Positions 19,318-27,820 of a stretch of DNA of 64,000 nt are shown in pieces. The notes under the pieces were generated by a model. It was given only the letters and a program-made list of their open reading frames with translations, was not told where the DNA came from and ran no database searches. Position 1 is the stretch's first letter. Every line of letters begins with the position of its first letter. Position numbers and translations under genes: made by a program. Origin of the DNA: an uncultured Bacteroidales bacterium (GTDB lineage Bacteria; Bacteroidota; Bacteroidia; Bacteroidales; UBA932). Where the stretch lies: assembly GCA_944326325.1 (NCBI GenBank), contig CALVDQ010000003.1, forward strand, positions 62,001 through 126,000. Direction: 5' to 3'.

Positions 19318-21124
19318 CGGATATCTTTTCTCCCCCGAAGGAATTCATACTGACATGGTATGTCCTTCGGACTTCGTCAGAACGCTCGGGAACAAGTGTG
19401 AGACTGTATTCCGGCTCTATCCCGGCAAGTCCGGCGAGGCTCTGCCGCCAGAACTGCATGAAGTCCGGCTGCCTGTCCTGCGGAGAAGCGATCTTCTCAG
19501 GGTCGCAGCCGATATTGAAGCGCTGCAGTTCCGTATTGCCACTGTCCGGGGCCGGTATCCGCGGAGATGAAAGTACAACCTGGTAGAAACCCGGAACGAG
19601 GTCGAGGGCGAACTCGAGAGTGTCTTCAGCTCTGTTCGCCACCTCTTCACATACAGACACCGTATCGCCTTTGTCTGTCAGCAAAGTCAGTATGATCTCC
19701 GCCGGATATCCCTTGACTGCGGATGTCTTCACTGCGACACGGAGCTGTCCTTCCTTGTCCGAAGTGTACATCCAGTCGTTCTCAAGCACGGCCTCCGCAC
19801 TGATGCCGGAGACTGAATCCAGCTCCTCTATGGAGTTCTTTATAAGATCTATGGTACTTCTGTCCGCAAGATATACTGAATTGAGTCCCTGCTGCTCCTG
19901 CGCCGGATCCCCGCAATAGTCGTCACCCGGCTTCCAGTATTCTTCTCCGGACTGCTCCGCCATGCCGCCCCATCCCCAGAAATTCACGCCTGCAAGGACA
20001 CCGCAATTTTTCTTGGACTCAATTACCTTCCTGAACAGATGTCCGTAATATGTGTCCCTGGAGGTCACCGGGCTGCCTTTCGTGAATATGAACCCGTCCC
20101 TCGGAAAACCGAATTCCTCGATGACCACAGGCTTGCGGTATTTTTCAGCCACGGCGATATGTGCGTCTATATATGCGTCAGTGTTGGATATGGCCTGCGG
20201 AAGGTCTTCCGCAAGGCTTCCGCTGCCTGCCCAGCTCCAGTTGTACGGCCATATATGGATGGTCATATAGTCGATGTCCGGACAGGAGTGTATCTTTTCG
20301 AAAAGTTCCATATCGTTCTCGCATCCCCATGAGCCTTCGCTTCCGGCAGATACAAGATGGTTGCCGTCTATGGACTTTATGAGCGCCGCAGTCTCATGCA
20401 GCCACTGAGCAAAAGCCTCCTTCACGTCCCCGTCGGCTGAGAAGCATCTCGGCTCGTTGCATATCTGCCATGAGAATATGGCAGGGTCGTCCTTGTAAGG
20501 GAGCCCTGTCACTGTGTTCACCCTGCCGACCACTGTCCTGACATGGTCCGCGAAAAGCGCCTTCGCCTTGCCGTTGGTAACGAACTGTGAGGCGTACTGC
20601 ATATATGCCTGCCAGCCTGCTACGGACGGAAGGACTGCATCACCTGCACCTGCCCATTCCAGATAGCGGGCATAGCCTCCGGACCATTCCCATGCGTTGT
20701 TGAGATAGAGGACTGCGGACATCCTGCGCTTTCCCATCTCGGCGAGGAGCCAGTCAAGTCCTTTGAACACATCCTCGTCATACACTCCCGGCTCCGTCTG
20801 CAGGCTCGGCTCAATCTGCGAAGGTATCCCGTCAGGACCGTCACCGCCGACAAGCACTCGGAGGTTACTGATACCAAGAGCCTTGAGTGAGTCGAGTTCT
20901 GCGGCAAGTCTCTGCCTGTCCCCTGCCTCTGTCTCCGAACCGAGTATCGCACCGTACCAGAAATTGGCACCTATATAATAATATGAGGCGTCATCGGAAA
21001 AACCATCGGCCGGAAGGAAAAGTCCGTCATCTGTCCTGAAGAATCTGCTTTCAGAAGTATTGCCGGTACATGCATGAAGCGGAAGTATCAGTATTGCCGA
21101 TAAAATCAGAAGATCAAGTTTCAT
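19295..21124 (-). CDS. GH5_7-type beta-mannanase/mannosidase with N-terminal start of a CE7 esterase (frameshifted)
   Basis: 609 residues; first gene of the mannan operon. Lipobox LHAC (Cys19). A GH5 domain like that of subfamily 7 mannanases covers about 25-440: acid/base Glu224 in WQICNEPRC and nucleophile Glu337 in VVIEEFGFPRD. A beta-sandwich linker follows, then from about residue 530 the start of a CE7 esterase (QPDFMQFWRQSLAGL, NSFGGEKISGIY). The frame is broken four residues later. The intended protein would be a bifunctional mannan-cutting and deacetylating lipoprotein. The GH5 part is complete and may still work. A promoter lies at 21157-21188. Confidence 0.87.
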   Translation of the reverse strand: MKLDLLILSAILILPLHACTGNTSESRFFRTDDGLFLPADGFSDDASYYYIGANFWYGAILGSETEAGDRQRLAAELDSLKALGISNLRVLVGGDGPDGIPSQIEPSLQTEPGVYDEDVFKGLDWLLAEMGKRRMSAVLYLNNAWEWSGGYARYLEWAGAGDAVLPSVAGWQAYMQYASQFVTNGKAKALFADHVRTVVGRVNTVTGLPYKDDPAIFSWQICNEPRCFSADGDVKEAFAQWLHETAALIKSIDGNHLVSAGSEGSWGCENDMELFEKIHSCPDIDYMTIHIWPYNWSWAGSGSLAEDLPQAISNTDAYIDAHIAVAEKYRKPVVIEEFGFPRDGFIFTKGSPVTSRDTYYGHLFRKVIESKKNCGVLAGVNFWGWGGMAEQSGEEYWKPGDDYCGDPAQEQQGLNSVYLADRSTIDLIKNSIEELDSVSGISAEAVLENDWMYTSDKEGQLRVAVKTSAVKGYPAEIILTLLTDKGDTVSVCEEVANRAEDTLEFALDLVPGFYQVVLSSPRIPAPDSGNTELQRFNIGCDPEKIASPQDRQPDFMQFWRQSLAGLAGIEPEYSLTLVPERSDEVRRTYHVSMNSFGGEKISGIYTSSR

Positions 21125-21156
21125 TAAAACGTCATCATTTTATGTGGTTGATGACA

Positions 21157-21188
21157 CAAAGGTATGGACTGTCGCCACCGCAAACAAG
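21157..21188 (-). promoter_or_regulatory. Promoter of the mannan operon
   Basis: On the minus strand a perfect Bacteroidota -7 box TACCTTTG (21164 to 21157) has a -33-like CTTG (21188 to 21185) 20 bases upstream, with an overlapping TTTG next to it. Transcription would start near 21150, giving a leader of about 25 bases to the GH5 start at 21124. It lies between the AraC gene and the first enzyme gene, so it is the likely target of the AraC protein. Confidence 0.65.
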
Positions 21189-21218
21189 TACTTATTTACC
21201 TAATTCTGATACTTTTTA

Positions 21219-22094
21219 TCAAATTATCAGTTTGTTCTTCTTGTACATGGCGCGGAACTCTTTCGGAGTAACCCCGCGCCGCGACTTGAAGATCCTGTTG
21301 AAGTTTGAAAGATTATTGAACCCGCATTCGAAGCATATCTCCGAAATATTGTTCGTGGAATCCACAAGCATCCGGGCGGCAAACCCGAGCCTGATATCAA
21401 GCACGTAGTCCGAAAGCGACTTTCCTGTCCTGAGCTTGAAGAAACGGCTGAACGACGTAGGCGTCATCCCCACGAGGCGGGACATGTCCTCAAGGCGCAG
21501 GGTCTCGGTATAATGGTCATTGATGTACTGCTTGATTTTCTGAACACGGCGGCTCTCAGGATTGCGGGCGGCATGGGAGAAGGAGCTGCTTGCAAGGATA
21601 CGGTATTCGTTGGATGACAACGTGTAAAGAATTTTCAGAAGTTTCAGGAACCGCATGAAGTCCTCTGTCTCGGAGGCAAGGCTGTCAAGCTCCCCGTATA
21701 CCTTCATTATAGTGTGCATGGGGAAAGCCACCCCGTGGTCCGCATCCCGGAACATCTTCATTATGGAGGCGAACTGGTTCTTGGCCATAAGGTTTCCGGA
21801 AAGCAGGTCCGGGGAGAACTGCACGGTAATCTCACGGATATCCGGCGATGTGCAGCTGCCGTTGTCCCAGGCGTGCTCCAGATTTTCGGAGCATATCAGC
21901 ACCAGATCATAATCGGCTACGGTTTCAACGCTGTCACCCACTATCCTGGTGACACCGGAGGCGTTTTCCACGAAATTCAGTTCATATTCCCTGTGCTGGT
22001 GCAAAGGATAGGTGAATTCTGTCTTGTGGCGGTCCACTATGTAAAAGCAGTCCTTTTCTGACAGAGGGGTGATCTCTTCCAGTACGTCGCTCAT
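21219..22094 (-). CDS. AraC family transcriptional regulator of the mannan locus
   Basis: 291 residues. The N-terminal half (about 25-110) is a cupin-like effector domain with the TYPLHQHREYELNFVE pattern; the C-terminal 100 residues hold two helix-turn-helix motifs, LRLEDMSRLVGMTPTSFSRFF and NISEICFECGFNNLSNFNRIF, ending in GVTPKEFR. No membrane segment, so it senses a cytoplasmic sugar, probably mannobiose or mannosylglucose. It is immediately upstream of the PUL operon and divergent from the epimerase, and may control both. Most Bacteroides PULs use SusR, HTCS or ECF regulators; B. fragilis-type mannan loci are among those using AraC proteins. Confidence 0.88.
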   Translation of the reverse strand: MSDVLEEITPLSEKDCFYIVDRHKTEFTYPLHQHREYELNFVENASGVTRIVGDSVETVADYDLVLICSENLEHAWDNGSCTSPDIREITVQFSPDLLSGNLMAKNQFASIMKMFRDADHGVAFPMHTIMKVYGELDSLASETEDFMRFLKLLKILYTLSSNEYRILASSSFSHAARNPESRRVQKIKQYINDHYTETLRLEDMSRLVGMTPTSFSRFFKLRTGKSLSDYVLDIRLGFAARMLVDSTNNISEICFECGFNNLSNFNRIFKSRRGVTPKEFRAMYKKNKLII

Positions 22095-22129
22095 GTTGTC
22101 GGGGATTTCATGCGGTTATTGTCCTGGTC

Positions 22130-22137
22130 CAAAAATA
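22130..22137 (-). promoter_or_regulatory. -7 box for the AraC regulator gene
   Basis: TATTTTTG on the minus strand matches TAnnTTTG exactly, 36 bases upstream of the AraC start. I see no good -33 box at the usual distance, so this promoter may be weak or need an activator. Confidence 0.4.
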
Positions 22138-22231
22138 CAAAATCATTGCAATAAATGATACTTTTTTAGCATATTTTTGACGGAAAGGGCAGAATCGGAC
22201 AGGAAATGTAGGTATCCGACACTCTATATGT

Positions 22232-22239
22232 TATATTTG
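22232..22239 (+). promoter_or_regulatory. -7 box for the 2-epimerase gene
   Basis: TATATTTG matches TAnnTTTG and ends 26 bases before the epimerase ATG. No TTTG-like -33 box is evident, consistent with a promoter that depends on an activator such as the divergent AraC protein. Confidence 0.45.
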
Positions 22240-22265
22240 CTCCGGGATAAAAAAAACGTTATGCC

Positions 22266-23486
22266 ATGACAACCGATACTACAAAGGGAATGATGGACGG
22301 AATGCTGCGGGAGCTTACCCAGAACATACTTCCGTTCTGGATGGAAAAGATGGAGGACGAGGTGCACGGAGGCTTTCTTGGACGGATCTCCGGGACCGGG
22401 ACAGAGGACGGAAGCGCTGCAAAAGGGGCGATACTTAACGCACGGATACTGTGGACATTTTCAGCGGCATACCGCATCCTCGGAAAACCGGAATACCTCG
22501 CCGCCGCCACACGGGCGAAACGGGAGATAATCGACAAGTTCTACGACAAGGAATACGGAGGGGTTTACTGGAGCCTGACTCCGGAAGGACTGCCGGACGA
22601 CACGAAGAAACAGATCTACGCCCTCGGATTCGCCATCTACGGGCTGAGCGAATACAGCAGGGCTACCGGGGATGCCGAAGCCCTGGAATATGCGATACGG
22701 CTGTTCCACGACATAGAGAGACACAGCTTCGACAAGGGGAAAAACGGATACTTCGAGGCCTTCGGCAGGGAATGGGGGCCGATAGAAGACATGAGGCTGA
22801 GCGACAAGGACATAAACGAGTGCAAGACAATGAACACCCACCTGCATATCCTCGAACCGTACACCAACCTATACAGGATATGGAAAGACCGGGAACTGGA
22901 AAAGCAGCTGCGCAACCTCATCTGCCTGTTCATGGAAAAGATACTTGACCAGGAGACCGGACATCTCCGCCTTTTCTTCGACGAGGACTGGAGGAGCAGT
23001 CATGACATAATCTCATACGGACACGACATCGAGGCTTCATGGCTGCTGCACGAAGCTGCAGAGGTCCTCGGAGACAAGACTCTCCTCGAAAAGACGAGAC
23101 TTGCGTCCGTTTCAGTCGCCGATGCGGCTTCGGAAGGATATATCCCTGGAGGTGGGATGATTTACGAATTCCACGGGGACACGGCAGCAGTGGATGCCGA
23201 CAGGCACTGGTGGGTGCAGGCGGAAACCGTTGTCGGCTATTACAACCTCTGGCAGATGACCGGAAGGGAGGATGCTCTGAAAAAGGCTCTCGGGTGCTGG
23301 GAGTTCATAAAGGAGCACATCGTGGACCGTGAAGGCGGGGAATGGATATGGAGTCTCCGCGCTGACGGGACCGCAAATACGGACGATGACAAGGCCGGAT
23401 TCTGGAAATGTCCTTACCACAACGGCCGGATGTGCCTTGAAATCATAGAACGGACAGCCGTTTCCCGGGACCGTATCGAAAAATAA
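22266..23486 (+). CDS. Cellobiose/mannobiose 2-epimerase (AGE family)
   Basis: 406 residues, no signal peptide, cytoplasmic. Converts the reducing-end sugar of beta-1,4 disaccharides at C2; in mannan loci mannobiose becomes mannosylglucose, the substrate of GH130_1. An (alpha/alpha)6 barrel pattern is seen with the family histidines: MNTHLHILEPYTNLYR, SYGHDIEASWLLHEA and DRHWWVQAETVVGYYNLW, plus FWKCPYHNGRMCLE at the end. Length and motifs fit bacterial cellobiose 2-epimerases rather than renin-binding proteins. It is divergent from the AraC gene and so probably co-regulated with the operon. The stop is 6 bases from the stop of the convergent GNAT-like gene. Confidence 0.92.
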   Translation: MTTDTTKGMMDGMLRELTQNILPFWMEKMEDEVHGGFLGRISGTGTEDGSAAKGAILNARILWTFSAAYRILGKPEYLAAATRAKREIIDKFYDKEYGGVYWSLTPEGLPDDTKKQIYALGFAIYGLSEYSRATGDAEALEYAIRLFHDIERHSFDKGKNGYFEAFGREWGPIEDMRLSDKDINECKTMNTHLHILEPYTNLYRIWKDRELEKQLRNLICLFMEKILDQETGHLRLFFDEDWRSSHDIISYGHDIEASWLLHEAAEVLGDKTLLEKTRLASVSVADAASEGYIPGGGMIYEFHGDTAAVDADRHWWVQAETVVGYYNLWQMTGREDALKKALGCWEFIKEHIVDREGGEWIWSLRADGTANTDDDKAGFWKCPYHNGRMCLEIIERTAVSRDRIEK

Positions 23487-23492
23487 TGAAGA

Positions 23493-24635
23493 TCATTCCA
23501 CGCCGGAAAGACTTTTGGCATACAGCCTACGGCGTTTGTGTATGGTATTCTCGAACGAACTCCACAAGGCATGTACCTTGAAGTTCGTCTCCAGTTCAGG
23601 ATTGCTCTCGGCGTACTTGAAACCCATCTCTATAAGCGACGGAATCAGGTCATAGAAGAGTATGGAGTGCAGCCCCTTGTTCTGGTACTCCGGCTTCACG
23701 GCAACCAACAGCAGGTCCACTATGTCCGACCTGTCGAAATACAGGGCCTTCAGCAGATGTATCCAGCCGAAAGGGAAAATCCTCCCCCTGGCCTTGCGCA
23801 GCGCATCGGCAAGCGATGGAAGCGTGATCCCGCAGGCGACAAGCTCCCCTTCCGCGTTCTCCACAAATGAGACCATCCTGAGGTCTATGAATGTCAGGTA
23901 CTGTTTCACATACTGGTCCATCTGTTTCTCCGAAAGCACCGAATAGTCATAAAGATGGCAATAGGCTTCGTTGATGAGCCGGAACATCTTGTGCCCGTAT
24001 CTCTCCTTGCGGATGATGGCCGGGGTCACTTTCCTGATCCTGAGGTTGTTCTTCTCCAGAACCAGCTGCGCCATCTTCTCGAACCTCTCCGGGAGGGACT
24101 CGGGAAGCTTTATCAGATACTCCCAGCTGCCCATTTCCTTCCTGTAGCCGAGACGTTCGAAAAATAAAGGATAATATTCGTAATTGTATATTGTCGCCAT
24201 GGTCCCCGGCCTGTCGAAACCCTCCACAAGCATTCCCTCCGGGTCGAAGTCCGTGAAACCCAGCGGGCCCACGATATCCGTCATCCCCCTCTCCTTCCCC
24301 CAAGCCGAAACAGCCTGCAGCATGGCGTCGAGCACTCCGATATCCTCTATGAAATCTATCCATCCGAAACGCACCTGCTTCACATTCCAGGTCTCGTTGG
24401 CCTTGTGGTTTATTATGGCTGCCACCCTCCCTGCAAGCTTCCCGTCCCTGTATGCCAGGAAATATTCGGCCTCGCAGAAGTCGAAGGCCGGATTCTTCTC
24501 CCTGTCCAAGGTGGAGACATCGTCCGAAATCAGGTTGGGGACATAGCAAGGGTGGTTCCTGTACAGCTTATTGGCAAAAGTGATAAAAGCGCGCATCTCC
24601 TTGGAGGTGGACACTTTCCTTACGGTTATCGGCAT
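23493..24635 (-). CDS. GNAT-like acyltransferase family protein, function unknown
   Basis: 380 residues from MPITVRKV (ATG at 24635). An open frame extends 42 codons upstream but is low-complexity and unlike the family. The C-terminal half has the GNAT acetyl-CoA binding pattern VDLLLVAVKPEYQNKGLHSILFYDLI. The N-terminal half has FITFANKLYRNHPCYVPNL, typical of a conserved Bacteroidota family annotated only as N-acetyltransferase. No substrate can be given. It is convergent with the epimerase gene and not obviously part of the mannan locus. A near-match -7 box (TATCTTCG) lies about 35 bases upstream. Confidence 0.75.
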   Translation of the reverse strand: MPITVRKVSTSKEMRAFITFANKLYRNHPCYVPNLISDDVSTLDREKNPAFDFCEAEYFLAYRDGKLAGRVAAIINHKANETWNVKQVRFGWIDFIEDIGVLDAMLQAVSAWGKERGMTDIVGPLGFTDFDPEGMLVEGFDRPGTMATIYNYEYYPLFFERLGYRKEMGSWEYLIKLPESLPERFEKMAQLVLEKNNLRIRKVTPAIIRKERYGHKMFRLINEAYCHLYDYSVLSEKQMDQYVKQYLTFIDLRMVSFVENAEGELVACGITLPSLADALRKARGRIFPFGWIHLLKALYFDRSDIVDLLLVAVKPEYQNKGLHSILFYDLIPSLIEMGFKYAESNPELETNFKVHALWSSFENTIHKRRRLYAKSLSGVE

Positions 24636-24779
24636 AGGGTAAAAGGTTTGTTGGTTCCAATACACTATGCGAAGATAGAATTTCGCGTCTTTTTTTCCAA
24701 AAAAATATGGGCCCCGCCTCCGGAAAGGCACCGGGAAACCCGGGACGAGCCTCGCCGGCACGGGCCGGATGGGAAGCCG

Positions 24780-25709
24780 TCAGCAGCAGTCGCGGGCCGG
24801 GCAATGGCTGCCTGGAGCTTCACACTCTATGGTGCAGTGCTCCACTCCAGCAGAACGGAACACGGCCCTCGCCTTGTCCTTGACCTCCTCCATCGACGAG
24901 ATATCCTTCAGGACAAGATGCACCGTGGCCGCATTCTCCGTAGTGCTCATGGCCCAGACATGGATGTGGTGCCAGCCCGTGACCCCGTCTATCTCCTTGA
25001 GCCCCTTCCCGATTGCATCCATATCCACCGCCTCCGGCACCGCGTCAAGGGAGAGAAAGAGACTCTCCTTCAGCATATTGAAAGTTGAAACAAGAATAAT
25101 TGCCGCTATGACGAGGCTTATCGCAGGGTCTATCCAGAGGATGCCGGTGAAATATATCACTATGCCTGATACCACGACCCCTGCCGACACGAGGGTGTCC
25201 ATGGCCATGTGCAGGAAAGCCCCCTTGACATTCAGGTCCTTGTCCTGGTCCCTCATCAGAAGCCATGCCGTAAGCCCGTTTATGAGGATGCCTATGCCGG
25301 CCGTCCATGAAATCGCAGCCCCGGAGACTTCCTGCGGATGGTTCAGACGGGATATGCTCTCTATTATTATGGCGCCCACGGCCACAAGCAGGATAACGGC
25401 GTTCAGCAGTGAGGCGAGCACCGTGGACTTCTTGTACCCGTATGTGAACTTTTCCGTAGATTTCCTGGCAGCCATCCTTATGGCGAGCAGGGCGATGAGC
25501 AGGCTGAACACGTCGCTCAGGTTGTGCCCTGCATCCGAAAGCAGCCCTACCGAGCCGTAGACGAAACCGACGCCGGCCTCTATAGCCACAAAAAGCAGAT
25601 TGAGCGCTATGCACAGGATGAAGATCCCGTTTACAGACGTCGGGACATGATGGTGGTGATGATTGCCCCCATGGCCCTGGTGTACATGATGAATACTTTC
25701 CTTTTCCAT
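24780..25709 (-). CDS. Cation diffusion facilitator, zinc-type (CzcD/ZitB-like)
   Basis: 309 residues from MEKESIHH (ATG at 25709, preceded by AGGAACTGAA). Exports divalent metal, probably zinc, across the inner membrane in exchange for protons. Six membrane segments; metal-site motifs LLSDAGHNLSD in TM2 and HMAMDTLVSAGV in TM5 (HxxxD); cytoplasmic C-terminal domain with WHHIHVWAMSTTENAATVHL. The N-terminus carries a histidine cluster (eight His within about 17 residues), typical of metal capture, and the C-terminus ends in CPARDCC. Divergent from the ABC operon. Confidence 0.9.
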   Translation of the reverse strand: MEKESIHHVHQGHGGNHHHHHVPTSVNGIFILCIALNLLFVAIEAGVGFVYGSVGLLSDAGHNLSDVFSLLIALLAIRMAARKSTEKFTYGYKKSTVLASLLNAVILLVAVGAIIIESISRLNHPQEVSGAAISWTAGIGILINGLTAWLLMRDQDKDLNVKGAFLHMAMDTLVSAGVVVSGIVIYFTGILWIDPAISLVIAAIILVSTFNMLKESLFLSLDAVPEAVDMDAIGKGLKEIDGVTGWHHIHVWAMSTTENAATVHLVLKDISSMEEVKDKARAVFRSAGVEHCTIECEAPGSHCPARDCC

Positions 25710-25777
25710 TTCAGTTCCTCCGAAAGTTCCGGATTTCAGAGACTGTGCACCTGAATTATCCAGAATCCGACAGAGGG

Positions 25778-25785
25778 CAAAAGTA
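25778..25785 (-). promoter_or_regulatory. -7 box for the CDF exporter gene
   Basis: TACTTTTG on the minus strand matches TAnnTTTG and predicts a leader of about 60 bases. A TTTG lies 14 bases upstream, closer than the usual 19-20, so the -33 assignment is uncertain. Confidence 0.4.
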
Positions 25786-25840
25786 AAAAGATAAATTAGC
25801 AAATTAGTTGTAAAAACAGTAAAAACAGATTCGCGTTTCT

Positions 25841-25870
25841 TTTGCAGGTAAAAGTTTTTTTATATTTTTG
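25841..25870 (+). promoter_or_regulatory. Promoter of the ABC transporter/GntR operon
   Basis: TTTG at 25841-25844 and TATTTTTG at 25863-25870 are separated by 18 bases, a near-ideal Bacteroidota promoter. The start of transcription would fall inside the palindrome at 25874-25893. Two direct copies of GTAAAAACA lie upstream, around 25809-25827. Confidence 0.65.
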
Positions 25871-25873
25871 CAG

Positions 25874-25893
25874 TGTATTACATACATAGTACA
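25874..25893 (+). promoter_or_regulatory. Putative GntR (YtrA-type) operator
   Basis: An imperfect 20-base palindrome of the form TGTAnTAnnTAnnTAnTACA sits at the predicted transcription start, just before the ABC gene. The operon ends with a short GntR regulator of the type that binds such TGTA...TACA sites, so autorepression is the simple reading. The site is seen; the pairing with this regulator is inferred. Confidence 0.5.
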
Positions 25894-25909
25894 GTAAAAC
25901 AATAATACA

Positions 25910-26722
25910 ATGATCAGGGCAGAAAATGTATATTTCCGTTACGGAAACGGAAAAACCGTACTGAGGGACATCAATGCCGAGTTCCGTAACGGACGCATAT
26001 ACGGGCTTCTGGGGATGAACGGGTCCGGCAAGACCACTCTTCTGAAACTTCTTGCAGGCCTGCTATTCCCAAGACAGGGACGGGTCACGATGGACGGGAA
26101 TGATATTCCGGCAAGAGGCATCGGGACCCTCATGGAAATATTCCTCATGCAGTCAGGGTTCCGTTTCGGCAGGACAAGTCTGAAACAGTTTCTCAGACTG
26201 CACTCCGGCTTCTATCCGCACTTCAGCATGGACATACTCGAAGACTGCCTCCGGGAAACCGGGCTGGGAATGGACATTCCGGACCTGGACAGAATCTCAC
26301 TCGGGGAGAAGCAAAAGGTCATGTCAGCCATAGCCATAGCTTCAGGCACAGGGTTTCTCCTCATGGACGAGCCTTCCGAAGGAATGGATATCCCTTCACG
26401 TAAAATTTTCAGGAAACTGCTTCTCAGACACCTGAAGGAAAAGCAGACAGCCGTGATATCAACCCACCACGTCGAAGAACTGTCAGACATCCTGTCCGAC
26501 ATCGTCATCCTCGGCAGCAACGGTGACATTGCGTTTGCCGGATCAGTGGAAGACATATCGGAGCGTTTTGCTTTCGGGACTTCCCGCAGCGCGGAGGGGG
26601 CCCTGTATTCGGAACCGTGCCCTGAGGGATACAGGATTATCAGGCGGAATGATTCCGGAGAATCCGGGGAAATGAATCTTGAAATGCTGTTCAATGCAGC
26701 CATAAAAGGAAAATTGCAATGA
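25910..26722 (+). CDS. ABC transporter ATP-binding protein
   Basis: 270 residues. Walker A GMNGSGKTTLL, signature loop ISLGEKQKV (a variant of LSGGQ), Walker B FLLMDEPSEGMD, and switch His in ISTHHVEEL. The stop overlaps the ATG of the membrane partner (ATGA). With the downstream GntR protein this matches the common Bacteroidota two-gene ABC plus YtrA-type regulator operon, often linked to cell-envelope stress. Substrate and direction are unknown, export or stress defence being most likely. Confidence 0.9.
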   Translation: MIRAENVYFRYGNGKTVLRDINAEFRNGRIYGLLGMNGSGKTTLLKLLAGLLFPRQGRVTMDGNDIPARGIGTLMEIFLMQSGFRFGRTSLKQFLRLHSGFYPHFSMDILEDCLRETGLGMDIPDLDRISLGEKQKVMSAIAIASGTGFLLMDEPSEGMDIPSRKIFRKLLLRHLKEKQTAVISTHHVEELSDILSDIVILGSNGDIAFAGSVEDISERFAFGTSRSAEGALYSEPCPEGYRIIRRNDSGESGEMNLEMLFNAAIKGKLQ

Positions 26723-27450
26723 AAAGTTTCAGTTTCAGAAGAATGGCGATGTTCTGCCGGCTTCAGGCCGGAGAACTGTATTTCAGGCAGCCATGGAAAA
26801 GCGCAGCCGCCCTGGCGTTGATTGTCGTATTCGTCACGGCCCTGCCTCTGTTGTCCGGGAACGGCAGCATGGAAGAAATGATGGCTGAGTCCGAAGACCT
26901 GGTCAAAGTCCTGATCACCGGACAGATTGTCTTCCTATACCTTGACCTTGTGTCGGAAAGACGGGCCATAGGCAGGATGATGATACCGGCGACATACCTG
27001 GAAAAATATGCTGCGCTTTATGCAGGGGCTGCTCTGGCAGGCATTATAATGACAGTTTTCGCCTCCGTGGTCGGCGGCGCGGTCTATCTTGCCGCAGGAC
27101 ATTTCCTTACCCCGGGACAGGATGGTGGAATGCAGTTCCTCTTTTTCCGGGACGGCGGCATGAACATGAAAGACTTTCTTGTCCTTTTCCTTGTCTCGTC
27201 GGCCGTACCTTGGGCCATACCTTTTGTCCGCAGAAGAAAACGGTACAGGCCAGCCACGGTGCCGTGCACACTGGCAGCTTACTTTCTGACACTCTTTCTC
27301 CCAGGATTGCTTGCCTTCGCCGGCGTAATCCCGCCAAAAGCGGCGAAAGTACTGACGTCGGTCATTGTATCTGCTCTGACAGCAGTGAATCTGGTATGGG
27401 GATATGCCATGCTGAAGAAGTATGAATCAGACCAAAGATACGATGACTGA
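26719..27450 (+). CDS. ABC transporter membrane subunit (ABC-2-like), hypothetical
   Basis: 243 residues with about six hydrophobic segments (for example AALALIVVFVTALPLL, AGAALAGIIMTVFASVVGG, FLVLFLVSSAVPWAIPFV, VLTSVIVSALTAVNLVWGYAML). No distinctive motif is recognised; the role is inferred from the four-base overlap with the ATPase gene and from the overlap with the GntR gene at its 3' end. Confidence 0.75.
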   Translation: MKSFSFRRMAMFCRLQAGELYFRQPWKSAAALALIVVFVTALPLLSGNGSMEEMMAESEDLVKVLITGQIVFLYLDLVSERRAIGRMMIPATYLEKYAALYAGAALAGIIMTVFASVVGGAVYLAAGHFLTPGQDGGMQFLFFRDGGMNMKDFLVLFLVSSAVPWAIPFVRRRKRYRPATVPCTLAAYFLTLFLPGLLAFAGVIPPKAAKVLTSVIVSALTAVNLVWGYAMLKKYESDQRYDD

Positions 27451-27820
27451 TTTCAGGCAGGACAAGGCAATCTATCTGCAGATGGCCGACCGTATCTGTG
27501 ACGGAATACTTTCCGGGGAATACCGTCCGGGAGACAGGATACCGAGTGTCCGGGAACTGGCCGTGTTTCTTGGGGTGAATGCCAACACCGTAGTCAAATC
27601 ATACGAGCTTCTTTCCCGGCAGGGTATAATACAGACAAGGCGGGGCATGGGATACTATGTGACCGAAGACGCTATGGCAAAGATACTCGACGACCATCGC
27701 ACACGTTTCCTGGAAGAAACTTTGCCGGAAGTCTTCCGCCAGATGCAGCTTCTTGGAATACCGGCAGAGACCCTGACGGAAAAAAGGGAAGAATGGCTGC
27801 GGAGTCTCAGAACGGACTGA
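27443..27820 (+). CDS. Short GntR family regulator (YtrA subfamily)
   Basis: 125 residues from ATG at 27443; an ATG at 27422 would add seven residues and extend the overlap with the membrane-subunit gene. The winged helix is clear: AIYLQMADRICDGILSGEY, PSVRELAVFLGVNANTVVKSYELL, and GIIQTRRGMGYYV. It has only a short helical C-terminus and no large effector domain, as in YtrA proteins. It is the last gene of the operon and probably represses it through the palindrome at 25874. Confidence 0.9.
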   Translation: MTDFRQDKAIYLQMADRICDGILSGEYRPGDRIPSVRELAVFLGVNANTVVKSYELLSRQGIIQTRRGMGYYVTEDAMAKILDDHRTRFLEETLPEVFRQMQLLGIPAETLTEKREEWLRSLRTD

